Positions 25,676 to 38,073 of a stretch of DNA of 64,000 nt are shown here, piece by piece. Where the stretch lies: the NCBI GenBank assembly GCA_032173965.1, contig JAVUNC010000025.1, positions 14,584,001 to 14,648,000 on the forward strand, in the 5' to 3' direction. Numbering within the stretch: position 1 is the first letter of the stretch; the number at the start of each line of letters is the position of its first letter. The DNA comes from Sitta carolinensis (taxonomy: Eukaryota; Chordata; Aves; Passeriformes; Sittidae). The notes under the pieces were generated by a model. The model ran no database searches and was not told where the DNA came from. It was given only the letters and a program-made list of their open reading frames with translations. Made by a program: the position numbers and the translations under genes.

Positions 25676-25805
25676 CTGCTCTCAGACCAGAGCAGGGTGC
25701 TGATAACACCAAGGGTTTGATCCCTGTGTGAGTCATTCACTTCAGAGCTGGACTTGGTGATCCTTGAGTCTTTCCCAACCAGAATATTCTCTGGTTCTGT
25801 GATTT
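25676..25805 (+). mobile_element. Second tRNA-Ile-derived, CR1-tailed SINE copy
   Basis: Same structure as the copy at 18605. A degraded tRNA head (gctctcagaccagagcaggg, then tgctgataacaccaa in place of the Ile anticodon arm) is followed by the B-box-like gggtttgatccc. The tail reads cacttcagagctggacttgg, tgatccttgagtctttccc and agaatattctctggttctgt. The A-box region has lost bases relative to the first copy and the anticodon loop is mutated. Both copies lie in the same orientation 7 kb apart. With these substitutions and the missing A box, Pol III transcription is unlikely. Confidence 0.87.
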
Positions 25806-28800
25806 CATTCAAGAACGAGCAGGAATAATGGTTTTAAATGAAAAGTGCTTCGTCTAACATTCACTGCAGAGAGATCATGTAAATCTACTAAACCTTTAGT
25901 TCACAGGAGCTAGATAATTTATAGTTGAGTCAGCCTGGTCTTTTTAAAAAGAGATACATCCTCTGACACGCAGTGAAGTATTTATCACTGGTTTCATGTT
26001 CTAAACACCCTCTAAGTTAGGCTGTAAACACCTATTCTATACTGTAGAGATTAAATAACTAGATAAATGTATTAACTTTTATATATTGAAAGCAGGAATG
26101 GTTAGTCCTTTGTTTTGTCTAAAGATATTTCCAAAAGAGATAATTTTAAGTGCCTGAAAATACCACCCCAAAAGCATAAGAAAGGTATAATCAAAGATGA
26201 CCCTCAGCACTGCAGATGCAGTGTTATCACTCTATCCACATGGCTGGAAAAAAACATTCAGTTTAAAAATCCACTGCAAATTCAATAAGTGTCCCACAAA
26301 CCCATTAGAATATTAACTGCAGCCCTTTTAGACTCTACCTGTGCATAAGGTCCCTGCCTGTATCAACACTGCCAGCTGCAATTTCAATTGACCTGACTTG
26401 TTCTCCGTGTTTCCTCCTGGAGAGCTTTGTCACATAATCTTTTTTTTTCCCTCTGACTGATGTGCTTTTAACTAAATGGGTTCTTTGTGGTCTTCATTTT
26501 CATTGGTTTCAGTGTGCTGGCCCTTTCACGATGTATGGACTCTCACACCTCCCCTGTCAGAGTGACAGTGTGAGTGGCCCCCCAGACTGAGGAGCTGCAA
26601 AGACACAACTGCTGAACACAGAAGCTCTTGCCTGGAAGGAGATATTTTTGGACTCTGCAAATTTACTGTACCATCAATCCAGGTTTTTAATATAGTCCCA
26701 ATATTTTATAACACCTGTTTCAGCAAATCCCATTGTACAGGGTGGTTTTCAGGAAGACAGAGCTGGTTTATCAGTCACTGCCACCAGCATAAGAATGATA
26801 ACCAGAAAAAATAAATGTGTGGCCAAAGTGTTGTCTTTATTGACCACAAAAACAGCAGCTAAAGAGCCAGGAAAAAAATTAAAAAACAAGCAAACAAAAA
26901 ACCAATTAGGACAACCAGGACAGCTTAAAATTTGTGCTGACTTGTACCCTGGCAAATGTGGAAGGGCTGGAAGCACACCCTATCTGCCTGAAAGGTGGTG
27001 TTTGCAGGCTGTGATAATCAGACATCATTAAAAAAAGGAGAATGATCTCCAGACCATTTGATTTCCAGACCTTCATTTCTTATCCACAAGCCAAGTCAGA
27101 GCATCCTCAGCATGCCCCAAAGACATCTAATTTTTGCAACTTTTGTGTTCCCCAATTTTCCAAAATGGAATTAAGTTTCAAATCAAGGTTTAAAAATTCA
27201 GAACTAAGAACTGGGATGGGGTTTAGTAAGAGAATTTATCCCTAGGCTGGTCATTAAATTAAGGGAACTCCTTATTCTGACACCTAAAAAAAAGAAAGAT
27301 CTCTAACAGAACCATTCAGTTCTGTGAGAAATGGGGCACCAGTTTTAAGTGGTGGCTGGAAGAGGAGAAAAGTAGACCATTAACATTTGTTAGTCTAATT
27401 GAAATCCAGAAACGAGAACGATTTTTTTCTTTCTATAAAACTTTAAAAACTGCTCTAAACAATAATAAACTTCTCCTAAATATAAGCATCCTAAATGAGC
27501 TACATAATGTTCCGTGCCATAATCACCACTGCAACAAGAAATTGCTCAAATCACTTTTGAGCCAGATTTGTCAGTCATGCTGCTCTGTGCTCTGAGTAAC
27601 AATGATCTGTGCAATTAATATTAAACCTTCCAAGGCAGCTCTGAGTTCTGAAGTTCTGTGTGCTCCTGTCATTGTAAAAATGCAGAGCAATATCAGAGCA
27701 CAATACAGAGCATGCATGGGAAGGAGAGAAGGAAATGGGGGTGGGGGGAGTAGAGAAAAAAAAATTAAAAATTGCAGCCAAACTGAGGCCAGGAACAGTA
27801 AGATAATTAGCATTGTTTTTTACAAGATTACAACAGCTTGAATTGTTCCTTCCATTTTATGTTTAATTACAGTTTTTATTGCACTCATAAGAAATTCAGC
27901 TGCTGAAATAATCTAAGGAGCCAAGAACAAACCATTTCTCCTCCATTCTCAGACTCATTCAGCTCAGCCATTACATACCCTCTCTTTGTAAAACAAAGAG
28001 GGAACAAAGCACTATTGCACTCTTGTTTATGTTAATTCTTAGATGTCATTATTATTCCCAATCCTGACAGGAATCCTAGGATAAGAGACACGGAGGCATA
28101 AAGAAGATTAGAATTTTTTTCTCTGCACCTTGCTGTATCTCTCCACTGCAAAATTATCATTTACATCAATAAAGCACACATCAGGTGATAATGAATGTAT
28201 AGAGACGCTGCAGAGGGAAAAATCACGACTCCAATGCATATGAAACACCAGTTTCCTGCATATGCTCAAAATTGCACACCGTATGCTGGAGCATCTGAAG
28301 AGACATTACCTCCCTGGAAGTGCAGGGAAGGGAGAGGAAGGAGTAACTACAATGCCACTCCTAAACAGCATTCTCATCTGCTAAATACTGATTAGCATTA
28401 AGCCTTAAAGTGCAGCATCCAGCACGACACAAAACTGCAGGTACTTCATATCTGTGAGCAGATCAAGAACTGTCTGGACACTGATGCCAAGCAGAGGGTG
28501 GGAAAAAATAGGAGGCCACTGAAGTGGCTGCTTGCAGCTGTCACACAGTATTTTTAGGCTTTGATCTACAGCCCTGGTCCATGTGGACAGTCATACTGAA
28601 ATCAATAAAATTTATATCAATGAAAGTTAGTGCACTGGGCCAGTCATAGCCCAGTGTCAGGAAAACTGATTGCAAAAGCAGTCACTTGCATTCAGGCTGT
28701 GAAAACAAGACTTTTCTTTCAGGAATTCTGGGGACACCGTTGGGAAAGGGAAAAATGAACTCTCCTTTAGACTGAAAGATAAACCCAGCTTGAAGAAAAG

Positions 28801-31352
28801 ACACATACACTAATACACTACAGCTTACAGGGAATTTAATTACTCATGATTGATTCTATTCTTGTCTGCTGCTGTCCTCTTCATAACATTCCCCCCTAGC
28901 ATCAGATTTCCCCCAAAAAATGGATAATAAAGCTACTTGTCTACAGAAAAATATCAATAAAACACTCAGAGTAGCTGAAGGATACAGGAGGAATTTTACC
29001 TACAATTTTACAACCACAAGAAACTGTACTATCTAAAGAGGCAAGTATTCAAATTTAGCCTAATTGAGCTTTAGTTTTTTATCAGAATTCAGCTCAAGAG
29101 AAACATCTCCTATGCCATACACTAAAAAAAAATGAAAACCCCAAAGAAAGAAATTGGGAAAAAAAAAGCAAAAGGAGCCTAAGCAAGTAAATAAACAAGG
29201 CATTTTTCCACTATGACTGAGCAGACAGAGAGAGCAAAATTTATAAGTGAAACAAAAAAAAAAAAAGGAAGTTGAATGAAAAATCAGTGTTCATTACTAG
29301 TAGAGTGCAGAATAGAACATTATGAAAAGATGCTCAGTTCTTCCTTCAAGATCAGGCACTCAAGGAGGGAACCATCCAAAGTTTTCTAACATCCTTAGAA
29401 TCATCTAGGCAGTTTGGTAAATAAGGGAAAAAGAAACACTTATAGGTTCTGTGATTATTTCATTTGTCTTTGACCATCAAAAACAGGTACATTCCAGGAG
29501 AACTACCTCAGTGAGTAATATTTAGGAATGAAGATAGAAGTTTGATCAAGCAGAATTCAGTTTCAGCTGTCCCCTGGAATGTAAATAAAAGCCTTTTGGT
29601 GACAACCAAGGCTTGCCATGTGCTTGAGGCTTGATGTTTTACCTTGGAAAGGTCTAGGCAACTGGCTGAGTTTTCCCAAGACTGAGATGATTAAAAAAGG
29701 GGCAGAAAACCTGGTTATTCTTTGGAGAATTTTCAGAGTACTGTCTGTAATGGTCAGCTCTAATTTAAGGCAGCCTATCTCAAGGAGTGATCAGCAGAGT
29801 GAAAAAGAGAAAGAAAATTATTGCCTGCCCTACCTAATGGCATCAGCATTTCCAGTCCTTGGAATTCATCTCTCTACATTTTTCACTTTCCCATAGCATC
29901 TGCAGGCACACCTTGAAATAATGGAGTTTACAAACCAGAAATCTCATCCATAATCCCACCTGACTGTGGGGTTAGCTCATATTTACAGTAGCATTGTATT
30001 TTAACACCCTTATCTATCATAGGCTGTCAAAGCAAATTGGGGAACGAACATTAAAGAGAAAGAAAATTCAAGTGGTGCCAAGAAAAAAATGTCTGAGTCT
30101 GAAGAAAGCATAACTAATGGGTCTCTAAATTGGAGACGTCACATCAAGTGGAGCTCAGCCCTTTAGAGAGTGGCATTGTCTGTGCTGTGCAGCCTGGTGG
30201 CATGATCAGAGTGGTCCTCTGGGCATAAAATCTTCCACTGCCTATGTGATAACACCTCTGATCTGCCTGTTGATCATTTCAGGTTTTATCTCCTCACAGT
30301 ACATTTTATTAATCTTGGATTTTGGGAAGAAATGGAGCAGGAGGCAGGATACAGCCTCATACTGAGGAAGGCAATGACAAGTTTAATCAGCTGTACAACA
30401 AAACCTGGAGTGTGACTGTTGCAGGCAGCTCCACTAAAGGGGGAAGCAAGCATCCCCCTCCCTGCCTCAGAACACCTGTATGCTTGGGGTGTGGCATAAA
30501 TCAGAGATATGAATCTGATTTTTATCTGAATCAAGGACTTTTCATCAAGGAACAGAAGAATACCAATTTGTCAGCATTATATTTACTCCTGCCTGTGAAG
30601 ATGTTAAGTAGGAGATACCATTTTCAGCTTACACTGTTATACTCTAAACTTAGAGCCTGTTTAAATCTTGCTTACAATCACTTATGTATGGAGATCTTCT
30701 GGGCCCATCAATTACCATCAAGAAGTAGCCATCTCTATCTTTCTCATGTCTCTTATCATTTATAATGGCCTCTTATTAAAATAATATATCTTTCAAAATA
30801 CACTTAGAAAAGATTAAATGATAACTTATCCAGCTCTTAGCATATTCAAAAGTAGGGTAGAACAAAACACCAAATTCTTTTTGACTCTTAGTCCTTGCAT
30901 TTGACTTACAGATACAGAATTTTTTGGTAACTTGCTGATCAATTTAATTTTCTCAGACACTAGTGGAATCTGGTAACAGTTGAACTCTTGCTCATGCACT
31001 TAAACCTTCTGCAGTATCATAATATCCACATTTTTCTTAGAAGAAATATCATTGTCTTTTATGTCCTATAAAATTTTTAAAATCAGTAATTGCTAAATAA
31101 TATTAAGATCATGAGAAACCCAAGCTTCTCAGTGCACATTAATTTTGTACAGATCTGAATTCCGTTAATTGCTTTAAACTGGGAAGATGGAACATAAACT
31201 TTATAAATATCTGAAAGGATTTTTCAACAGGCTTCCATTTATACTTACACAGAGCTATTGATGAAGTTTTCAGCAAGGGACACACCAGTTTCAGAAGGCC
31301 CAATGAAAAGTTATTTTACTGTCAACTCCTAGGTTGTATTAACTTAATGAGG
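25806..31352. other. Unique AT-rich non-coding sequence
   Basis: About 5.5 kb with no recognisable element or gene. A 147-codon frame at 30322-30765 has no domain signature and is treated as chance. Confidence 0.6.
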
Positions 31353-31404
31353 GAATGGGCAATTATTGGTGGGTTTTTTTCCTGTGAATGGGCAATTATT
31401 GGTG
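31353..31404. repeat. Short tandem duplication (19 bp, spaced 33 bp)
   Basis: The word gaatgggcaattattggtg occurs at 31353-31371 and again, identical, at 31386-31404. The two copies are separated by a T-rich spacer. Confidence 0.95.
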
Positions 31405-34400
31405 TGCTGGCCAGACACCTCTCAGGGCAGCACATGCTGCAGGGGTTTGTGTCTGACCAAGCACAGAAACTTGGGTTTATTCCTTGATTCATTCATTGGG
31501 TTGATTCCCTGCAACCTGTAGGTCAGCCCCAAAGGTAAAAGACGAGGGAAAATTGACAATTATAGACTAGGTGAAGCAGCTGAGCAAAACTGGACAATTT
31601 TTCCAGAAGTCAAATGACCTCCCCAAAGCATTCTTAAGTCATTTTTTTCTGGAAGCTCTGGGATGGCTGCAATTTCCCTCCTCTGCCCTATCCTGGGCTG
31701 CTTCTCCAGGTACGTGGAGGGTATAACAGAATCAGTGTGGGTTTTCCAACAGCATAAAACTCACATTTAAAAAAGTAATGAAGTAAAAAAAAAAAAAGTC
31801 TCTTTTCTCTAATAGCATTAAAGATTGGTTTCCAGGCAGACTGCAGGTGTCAAGCACCGACAGATTTAGAAAAACTTGTAATATCTTCATGCACCACATC
31901 TTCCAGGGAACGAAGCCTTCCCTCCAGATGACAGCAATACCACTCCAGTGTCACATGCTTCTTTCTGCTTGATCAAATCTGGTGACATTTACAGAACCAA
32001 ATAGAAATACCTGAGCAGCTCATGGAAAGACACATCCTTTATGCTAGTAGAAGCCAATTAGATACTCTGGGAACTGCTGTCTGCAAAAAAATAACAGAGT
32101 AGCAAAACATGAAATAAGAGAAATAGTCTTGCACACGACAGCACATCATCTGGATGTTCCTGGAGGCAGGAGCAACAGGGGAATAACACATACAACAGCA
32201 ATGAAGATTCAAGGCATCAGAATAATATGTGGATAACCAAGTGGAAACACAGAATAGGGTGCACAATGGCTGGAAGCTTTCCCTTTGACCTCTCTGGATC
32301 TCTTCATTTTCTCTGTACATTTGTGGAGAAGCAGGACAAGGTCCATGAAAAAGGAAAAGGCTACATTGATATGAATTGATGACTGTGAGCTGCCTTATTA
32401 TGAGAAATAAGAACATTTTTCTATTTTTTCCAGGCCTGTTTTGACCTTCACAAACATTATCTTCCTGGAATCCCTGGTATAGTAAACCAGCAGTCACCTG
32501 TCAGAAGTATCAGTTGATAGGACCAAGTTACTGTCTGACCAAAGACTGTTAAGAAAGTGACTTTCACTTCACAGACAGGAGATTGTTAGGGTTTTATTCA
32601 GTTCTTCACAAATGAGCCCTGCCACTCTCTGGGGCTCAGTTAACTATCAGAAAATGTAGCCCTGTGCATGTGCATACAAAATCATATTACTTCCATATTT
32701 AGCCTATTTGGAAATTTTCTATTGCAGAGAATAATAATGAGCACAGCAAGTCCACAGCTACTTGTCCTGGTTATGTGCACCTTTTAAAACCTGTCCATTT
32801 TTACTAGTGTCCTTTGGAAAAGAACAGCAGCCCCCTGCTCCCACCTGGGTCTGTAGACTTGGCAGGTGTCTGGATGCTCTCTCTGGGCTCCAGCTCAGTG
32901 CCTCTTTGCTGGCAGTGTGCAGTCTCTCCATGCAGCTGTTTTTTCCCCACCGTTTGTCAGTACATGCACCCTGGGTTTCCTGCTGCCATCTGGCAATCAG
33001 TGTGAGATCACAGCTCCTGCTCCCATGAGGAAGGAACCACAAGACAAGGTCACAGATAAAACAATATCAGAATACACAAACCTTTGTGTAGCTGCTCACA
33101 TGCTGTTTGGTATTCCTGTGACCCAGTTTTTACCTTTTTGTAGCAATTCAATCAATGATTTTGCTACAGTAGATAAGCATAAAATGAATTTTTAACAGTT
33201 GTTTACCAATACCACAAAACCATACAGCTCAAGTAGGCTTGCAGGTCCTAACACAAGTCAGCTCATTTGTATTTAATCTTTGTCAGGTGACTTCATCTAA
33301 CATCAAAACAGAATTGCACAGAATATTTGCCTTAATTAAGAAATTATATTGCTGGTGTCTTCCTATTGCTTCTTCAGAGTCTAACAAGTACATTTCTGCT
33401 CTGATTTCTTCAAATACTTGCAAGACATTACATTTGTTTTAGTATTTCCACTACGACCCCTTTTTTATATGCCTCACACACTTTGGACAGAATTACAAGA
33501 TCACTGAGTTTGGATGGAATTCCTGGATATTGTTTTGCATAAATTGATAGGGACAATATAGGAATAACAACAAAACTGGCAAACTGATGTAGAAAGAAGA
33601 GATTTTGGTACCCTTAGCTTGCAGCATTCTGACACAATCACTAGGGTGAGGGGACAGCTCAGTGTCATTTAGGCTGTCTGGACCTCATGAGGTCAAAAGG
33701 CAATCAGAGCCCAAAAGGCTGGGCTGAGCATTTTAAGTTGTAGAAGACAAATGTGTACAAGAATGTGTTTTATAAACAAAACTTCTCATCCAGCCTTTCA
33801 TCTACTGCATCTTCAATTATCTTTAATCAAAGATAGAAACCCAAAAGCCAATAACAAACGAAATAATTTTTTTTCTCATTGGTTCCAGATAGCTTTTTTC
33901 TTGCTTTAAATGTGACAGGAATAACCCAATATAGCCACACAATTGCTACAGAATGGCAGAAAACAATGAAGTCTTTGTCATATGCAGTACACTCAGAATT
34001 TTTCACAATATACAGTACTCTTGCCTAAGAAAAAATTTACTCATAGTAATTTTCAATGAAACTGTACAACTTATTCCTTAAATAAAATTGATCTGCCAAC
34101 TTTTTATCTAGTGTAATGGAAAATTCAGATGAGAAAGCCAAACCCTTTTAAACATGCCAAGCATCTTCTCCCCTAAATGTAGAGTAGTCATATAAGCTGT
34201 TACTATACTGCATGGCTGAAATACTTTTTTGGTTGAATGGCGTTTTCTTAATAGTTTGTGGTCACATTCAGTTTCTAGTTCACTGTTTTTCCAGGGATAT
34301 CAGATCTCTCATCAAAGTAAACATGTATAGTTCAGACATTCTTCAGAACATGTATATCTTTCCCTGTACTCTTTATTAGTGCTTATTTATTAAAAAAACC

Positions 34401-35903
34401 TATAAATATGTTGAGTCTCTGTAATTTTGAGAAGGCACATATTTACCCTCACAGTTGAAAACATCTATTTATTTTTATGTTTTTGAAAGGACTGACACTA
34501 AAGTAACTCAGTCAAGATTGTGTAACCAAAGCCACACATAAGATGCAAACCTGAGCAGCCTCTCTGAGCAGTGAAGACATTCAGAGTCTGGAATGTGGTA
34601 CTGATTTCTTCAGTAGAAATTGCATATGTCAAAACCAGAAAGAATCCAGACAGCATCTGGACTTTTTTCCCTAAATCATCTGCAGTCCTGAGCCTGCTCT
34701 GTGTACATTTAATTCTGGCACTGCAACATTATTATCCCCACAGACCCATCACTGGTGTGATAAGAGCTATGATTAAAAACAGAAATCTGAGAAAAGGAGA
34801 GGGAGAATTTTTTTTTTGCCAGCTAATATTATTGTATATTTTCATCACTACCACAAATTTGTCATATATATCATATAAGATGATGAAGCTACAACTCCCT
34901 GCAGCCAAGACCTGGCAACAGGAATTTACACAAGACCTCAAGAGTAATGAGGGTCAATTTATATTTCCTGGGGAAAATAACCAAGATTCATCACATATAT
35001 ATTTTATCATGTTTAACATATTTTACTGCAAGACAGAATCTTTGTAAATATATTTCCCTCTTTGCAGTATTTTGCTAAATTTAGCTTTGACCTTAATCAA
35101 ACCTGAGGCTGGAGTTGAAAAGGTGTAGCATTTTCTCACACATGATCAAGGGTGTGCACAATTGAGTTTGGTGCTTAGCCAGCAGGGACAGATGTCAGGA
35201 GTCCCTTACCAGGGCTCTCATCACTGTGCTGATCAGGCAGAAGGACTGGCTCGGTGGGAAGGGCAGTTATGAAAACTAGGTCAAAGGAGGAAAGAGAGAA
35301 AAAAAATCAGAAAATAAATACGTTTAAAGACTGACAGTGTTGAGCCCTACATCAACATTAAGCAAGAAATACACAGAACCCCCCTTTTAGTTAACAGTGT
35401 TATTTTCTCTTGGGTCAAAATGTAACCATCCCTACATCTATAAAGGCATCTAGCTGTCTGAAGTCATTCTCACCTCAAAGGATGCTGACAGCTCAGATAA
35501 GACACATTTTGAGGTCCCCTATAGGACTCACCATCTTATCTTTCATTGAAAACCAGAATTTGCCACAGTAGCCCTGTACTGAAGTGGCTAGGACACAGAT
35601 AACTTATATAGATAAGCAGCATTCAACAGCCACTTAAACACATTTAAGATTTAGCTTACCAAAAGTAGATTTACTTCTTACTTTCTGTATCCACCACAGG
35701 CTGTTTTCTACCTACCATTCCTCCAGAGATATTTTATGTTCATCTTGAGGAACCACTGGTTGAAACCAAGAGATTATGCAAAAGTTTATTGACACACCCT
35801 AGAAGAATATAAAGGGAGTCTTGCCACTGCAATCACTGAGGAAACCTTGAGAGCTTCCAACAAGCTCTTTCTCAGAAGACTTCAACAATTTCCCTCTCCC
35901 CTG
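31405..35903. other. Non-coding sequence, one unassigned G+C-richer patch
   Basis: At 31405-31540 there is a G+C-richer patch directly after the tandem duplication that might be a piece of an unrecognised LTR, but I cannot support a family. The rest is AT-rich with chance frames (for example 32039-32497 minus and 34571-35047 plus) that lack domains. Confidence 0.5.
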
Positions 35904-36009
35904 AATTTTTATATTTTTGGGGGGAAGAAGGTGTTGGGCTTTTGGGTTTTTTTTTTGTTTTTTTGATTTTTTGGGTTTTTTTTGGGGGGGGGTTATTTTT
36001 TTTTTTAAT
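35904..36009. repeat. T/G low-complexity island with a G9 run
   Basis: T-rich with G runs at 35919-35924, 35936-35938, 35944-35946, 35973-35975 and 35984-35992. The runs are separated by long T loops, so stable G-quadruplex folding is possible but not obvious. Confidence 0.85.
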
Positions 36010-36754
36010 AGTCATACAGATTGGTAAACCTGATTCAATGAGCTTTTTCAGAGACAGATTTTTAATTTTTTTCCAGATTTGGCAGTTCTCCTAGATTACT
36101 TTTACCAGGCCACCTAATACAAAAGTAGAAGAGCAAAGTGCCTGGCTGACCATCCCTTCACCTGGGCTTGCAGAGATGCATTTGCCATAGATGCAGAAAC
36201 GTGGGCTCTTCCCTTCAGAATAGACATAGGGCAAGCTAAAATGAAAACAATTATGCTTTATTATATGCAATATAATGAGTGCCCAAATGCAGTATAGATG
36301 GACTGACTTCTAAAAGCGTTGTGTTATTTTTGTATTGCTACCTTTTGCCTGAATAGGCAGTTACTCATAAAACAGAAAATACAGCCTTGTGTTAGAGAAT
36401 TTAATCCCCAAAAAAGCTCAGGGCATGCGAGTCCCCATTTAATTGCAGAATACGAAACAAAGAACAAATTTGGGGAAGAGTGAGATGTAAATTTTCACTT
36501 TCATTATTTTCAAAAAAAATTAGAAGAAATTAATATGAAATTCACAATAGCAGCTGCACTATGCCAGATTCTGCTGAAGAAAAATGAAAGGTGGAGTTAG
36601 TCATATTCACTGGCAGCACTATCTTAAAGAAATTACAAGCAAGAAATAACATCTTCAAAAGAGTTTTTTTTTCTGTACAATGAAAAATTATCCCTCAATC
36701 TCCTTGTGGTATTTTCTGTGATGGTACTCACATATTTTATGTAATAGCTGGGGA
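36010..36754. other. Unique AT-rich non-coding sequence
   Basis: Nothing recognised. Confidence 0.6.
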
Positions 36755-36839
36755 ATAAAAAAACCAAATGTAAACACAGACACACATACCCCCTAAAAAT
36801 CCCCAAACCCAACCAAACAAAAACCCACCAAACCCCACT
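36755..36839. repeat. A/C-rich island, possible minus-strand G-quadruplex
   Basis: Almost only A and C. C runs are at 36789-36793, 36801-36804, 36808-36810, 36824-36826 and 36833-36836. On the minus strand these are five G runs with spacers of about 6, 13, 3 and 7 bases, so four-run folding would need one long loop. Confidence 0.75.
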
Positions 36840-37898
36840 ATATATGCATTTTTGAATAAATTCATCTCAAAACCAGAGACATTTCTCAATTAATTACCTT
36901 CTGTGAGCAAGAAACTCCATGCATGCAAGTAGGCATGAAGGACCTGGAGCCATTCACTGTGGATCCCAAGCCCAATGAAAATTGCAGTGCTGGTAGCTAC
37001 AGAACTACAGAGGTAAGCATTAATTTGATCTGCTTACTGATATGAAACCCATTTTTACTTAACCGTGAGCACAGAAATATCGATTTGTTGTTCATGAGTT
37101 ATGCTTTCACTGTGAAATCTGAAGTCATAGTTGTCAGGCTGGAACAAATTAAGATGTTAAATAGCATCAGCAGTTCTTCTGTGTCTAAACAAATGAAAGA
37201 ACAGGCTATTACAAGGTGGGAATGGTATCCAAATTTTAATCCTTATGTTAGAGTAGTTTTATTATATTGTCACACCTTAGTCTCCCGAGCTGCCAAATCT
37301 TCCTTATAATGAAACTTATTAAAACAATTTCCAAAAAGAGTTTTTCAGTGGGAATAAATGTCTCTACTTTAGTTATGTGACTGGGATGTAGGCATTAACA
37401 TTAGGTCTTATTCCAAGAAATTAGCAACCAAAACTTAAGGAAAAAATATAGTAGTCCAAAATCTAAATATTCTATTTGGTTTAACATCACAAAATGTGAA
37501 TTATCTACCATGTCTCTTTAAAATTAGATTGATAATATATGAAAAATAAATCGTTCATTATTCACTAATTTTATTCTGATCAGAAGTGTGGGGAGTGTGG
37601 GAGGAGAAATTAAAAATAGAACAAATTTCTGTGAACACAATGGAAACAGAGACTCGACACCACTAATGGATCCACACTCAAAAAACGAGAGGGTCATTGT
37701 GAGAATGTTATCATCATATAAATTGTCAAATTAAAAGTCAGACAGTAGCAATACCCATTGCTTTCTGTCCACCTGCTTAGGTGGACAGCAGACTAAAGGT
37801 TGTGTGGCCACAGAAACCAGAGCTGTACTCTTGCTCCAGGTAAAATCCTTACATGTCAGCATGCCAGGATTAAAATATGATGCCAAAACAAAACTCCA
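36840..37898. other. Unique AT-rich non-coding sequence
   Basis: Nothing recognised; the short frames have no domain. Confidence 0.6.
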
Positions 37899-38073
37899 GG
37901 GTTTGTTTGGGGTTTCGTGTGTGTGTGTATGTTTTTTTGGGGTTTTTTTTGGTTTTTTTAAATTATTTTTTGGTTGGTTGGTTGGTTGGTTGGTTGGGTT
38001 ATTTGTGTGTTTTTTATGTTTTTTATGATTTTTATGTGGGGATTTTTCTGCTCTGTGATTTTTTTTTTTTTTT
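37899..38073. repeat. T/G low-complexity island with (TTGG)n microsatellite
   Basis: About 175 bases of T and G. It contains a TG run near 37917-37928, about seven tandem TTGG/GGTT units at 37969-37999, and a terminal T run at 38059-38073. The overlapping open frames, rich in Phe, Gly, Trp and Val, come from this composition. Confidence 0.9.

Noticed and set aside
30322..30765. 147-codon plus-strand frame
   Set aside because: No similarity to a known family is apparent and an opposing frame overlaps its start; treated as chance.
32039..32497. 152-codon minus-strand frame rich in Cys and Phe
   Set aside because: It has no identifiable motif, and the surrounding sequence shows no exon or promoter signals that I can defend.
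34571..35047. 158-codon plus-strand frame
   Set aside because: It has no domain or repeat signature, it crosses a poly(T) run, and its length is plausible by chance in 64 kb read in six frames.
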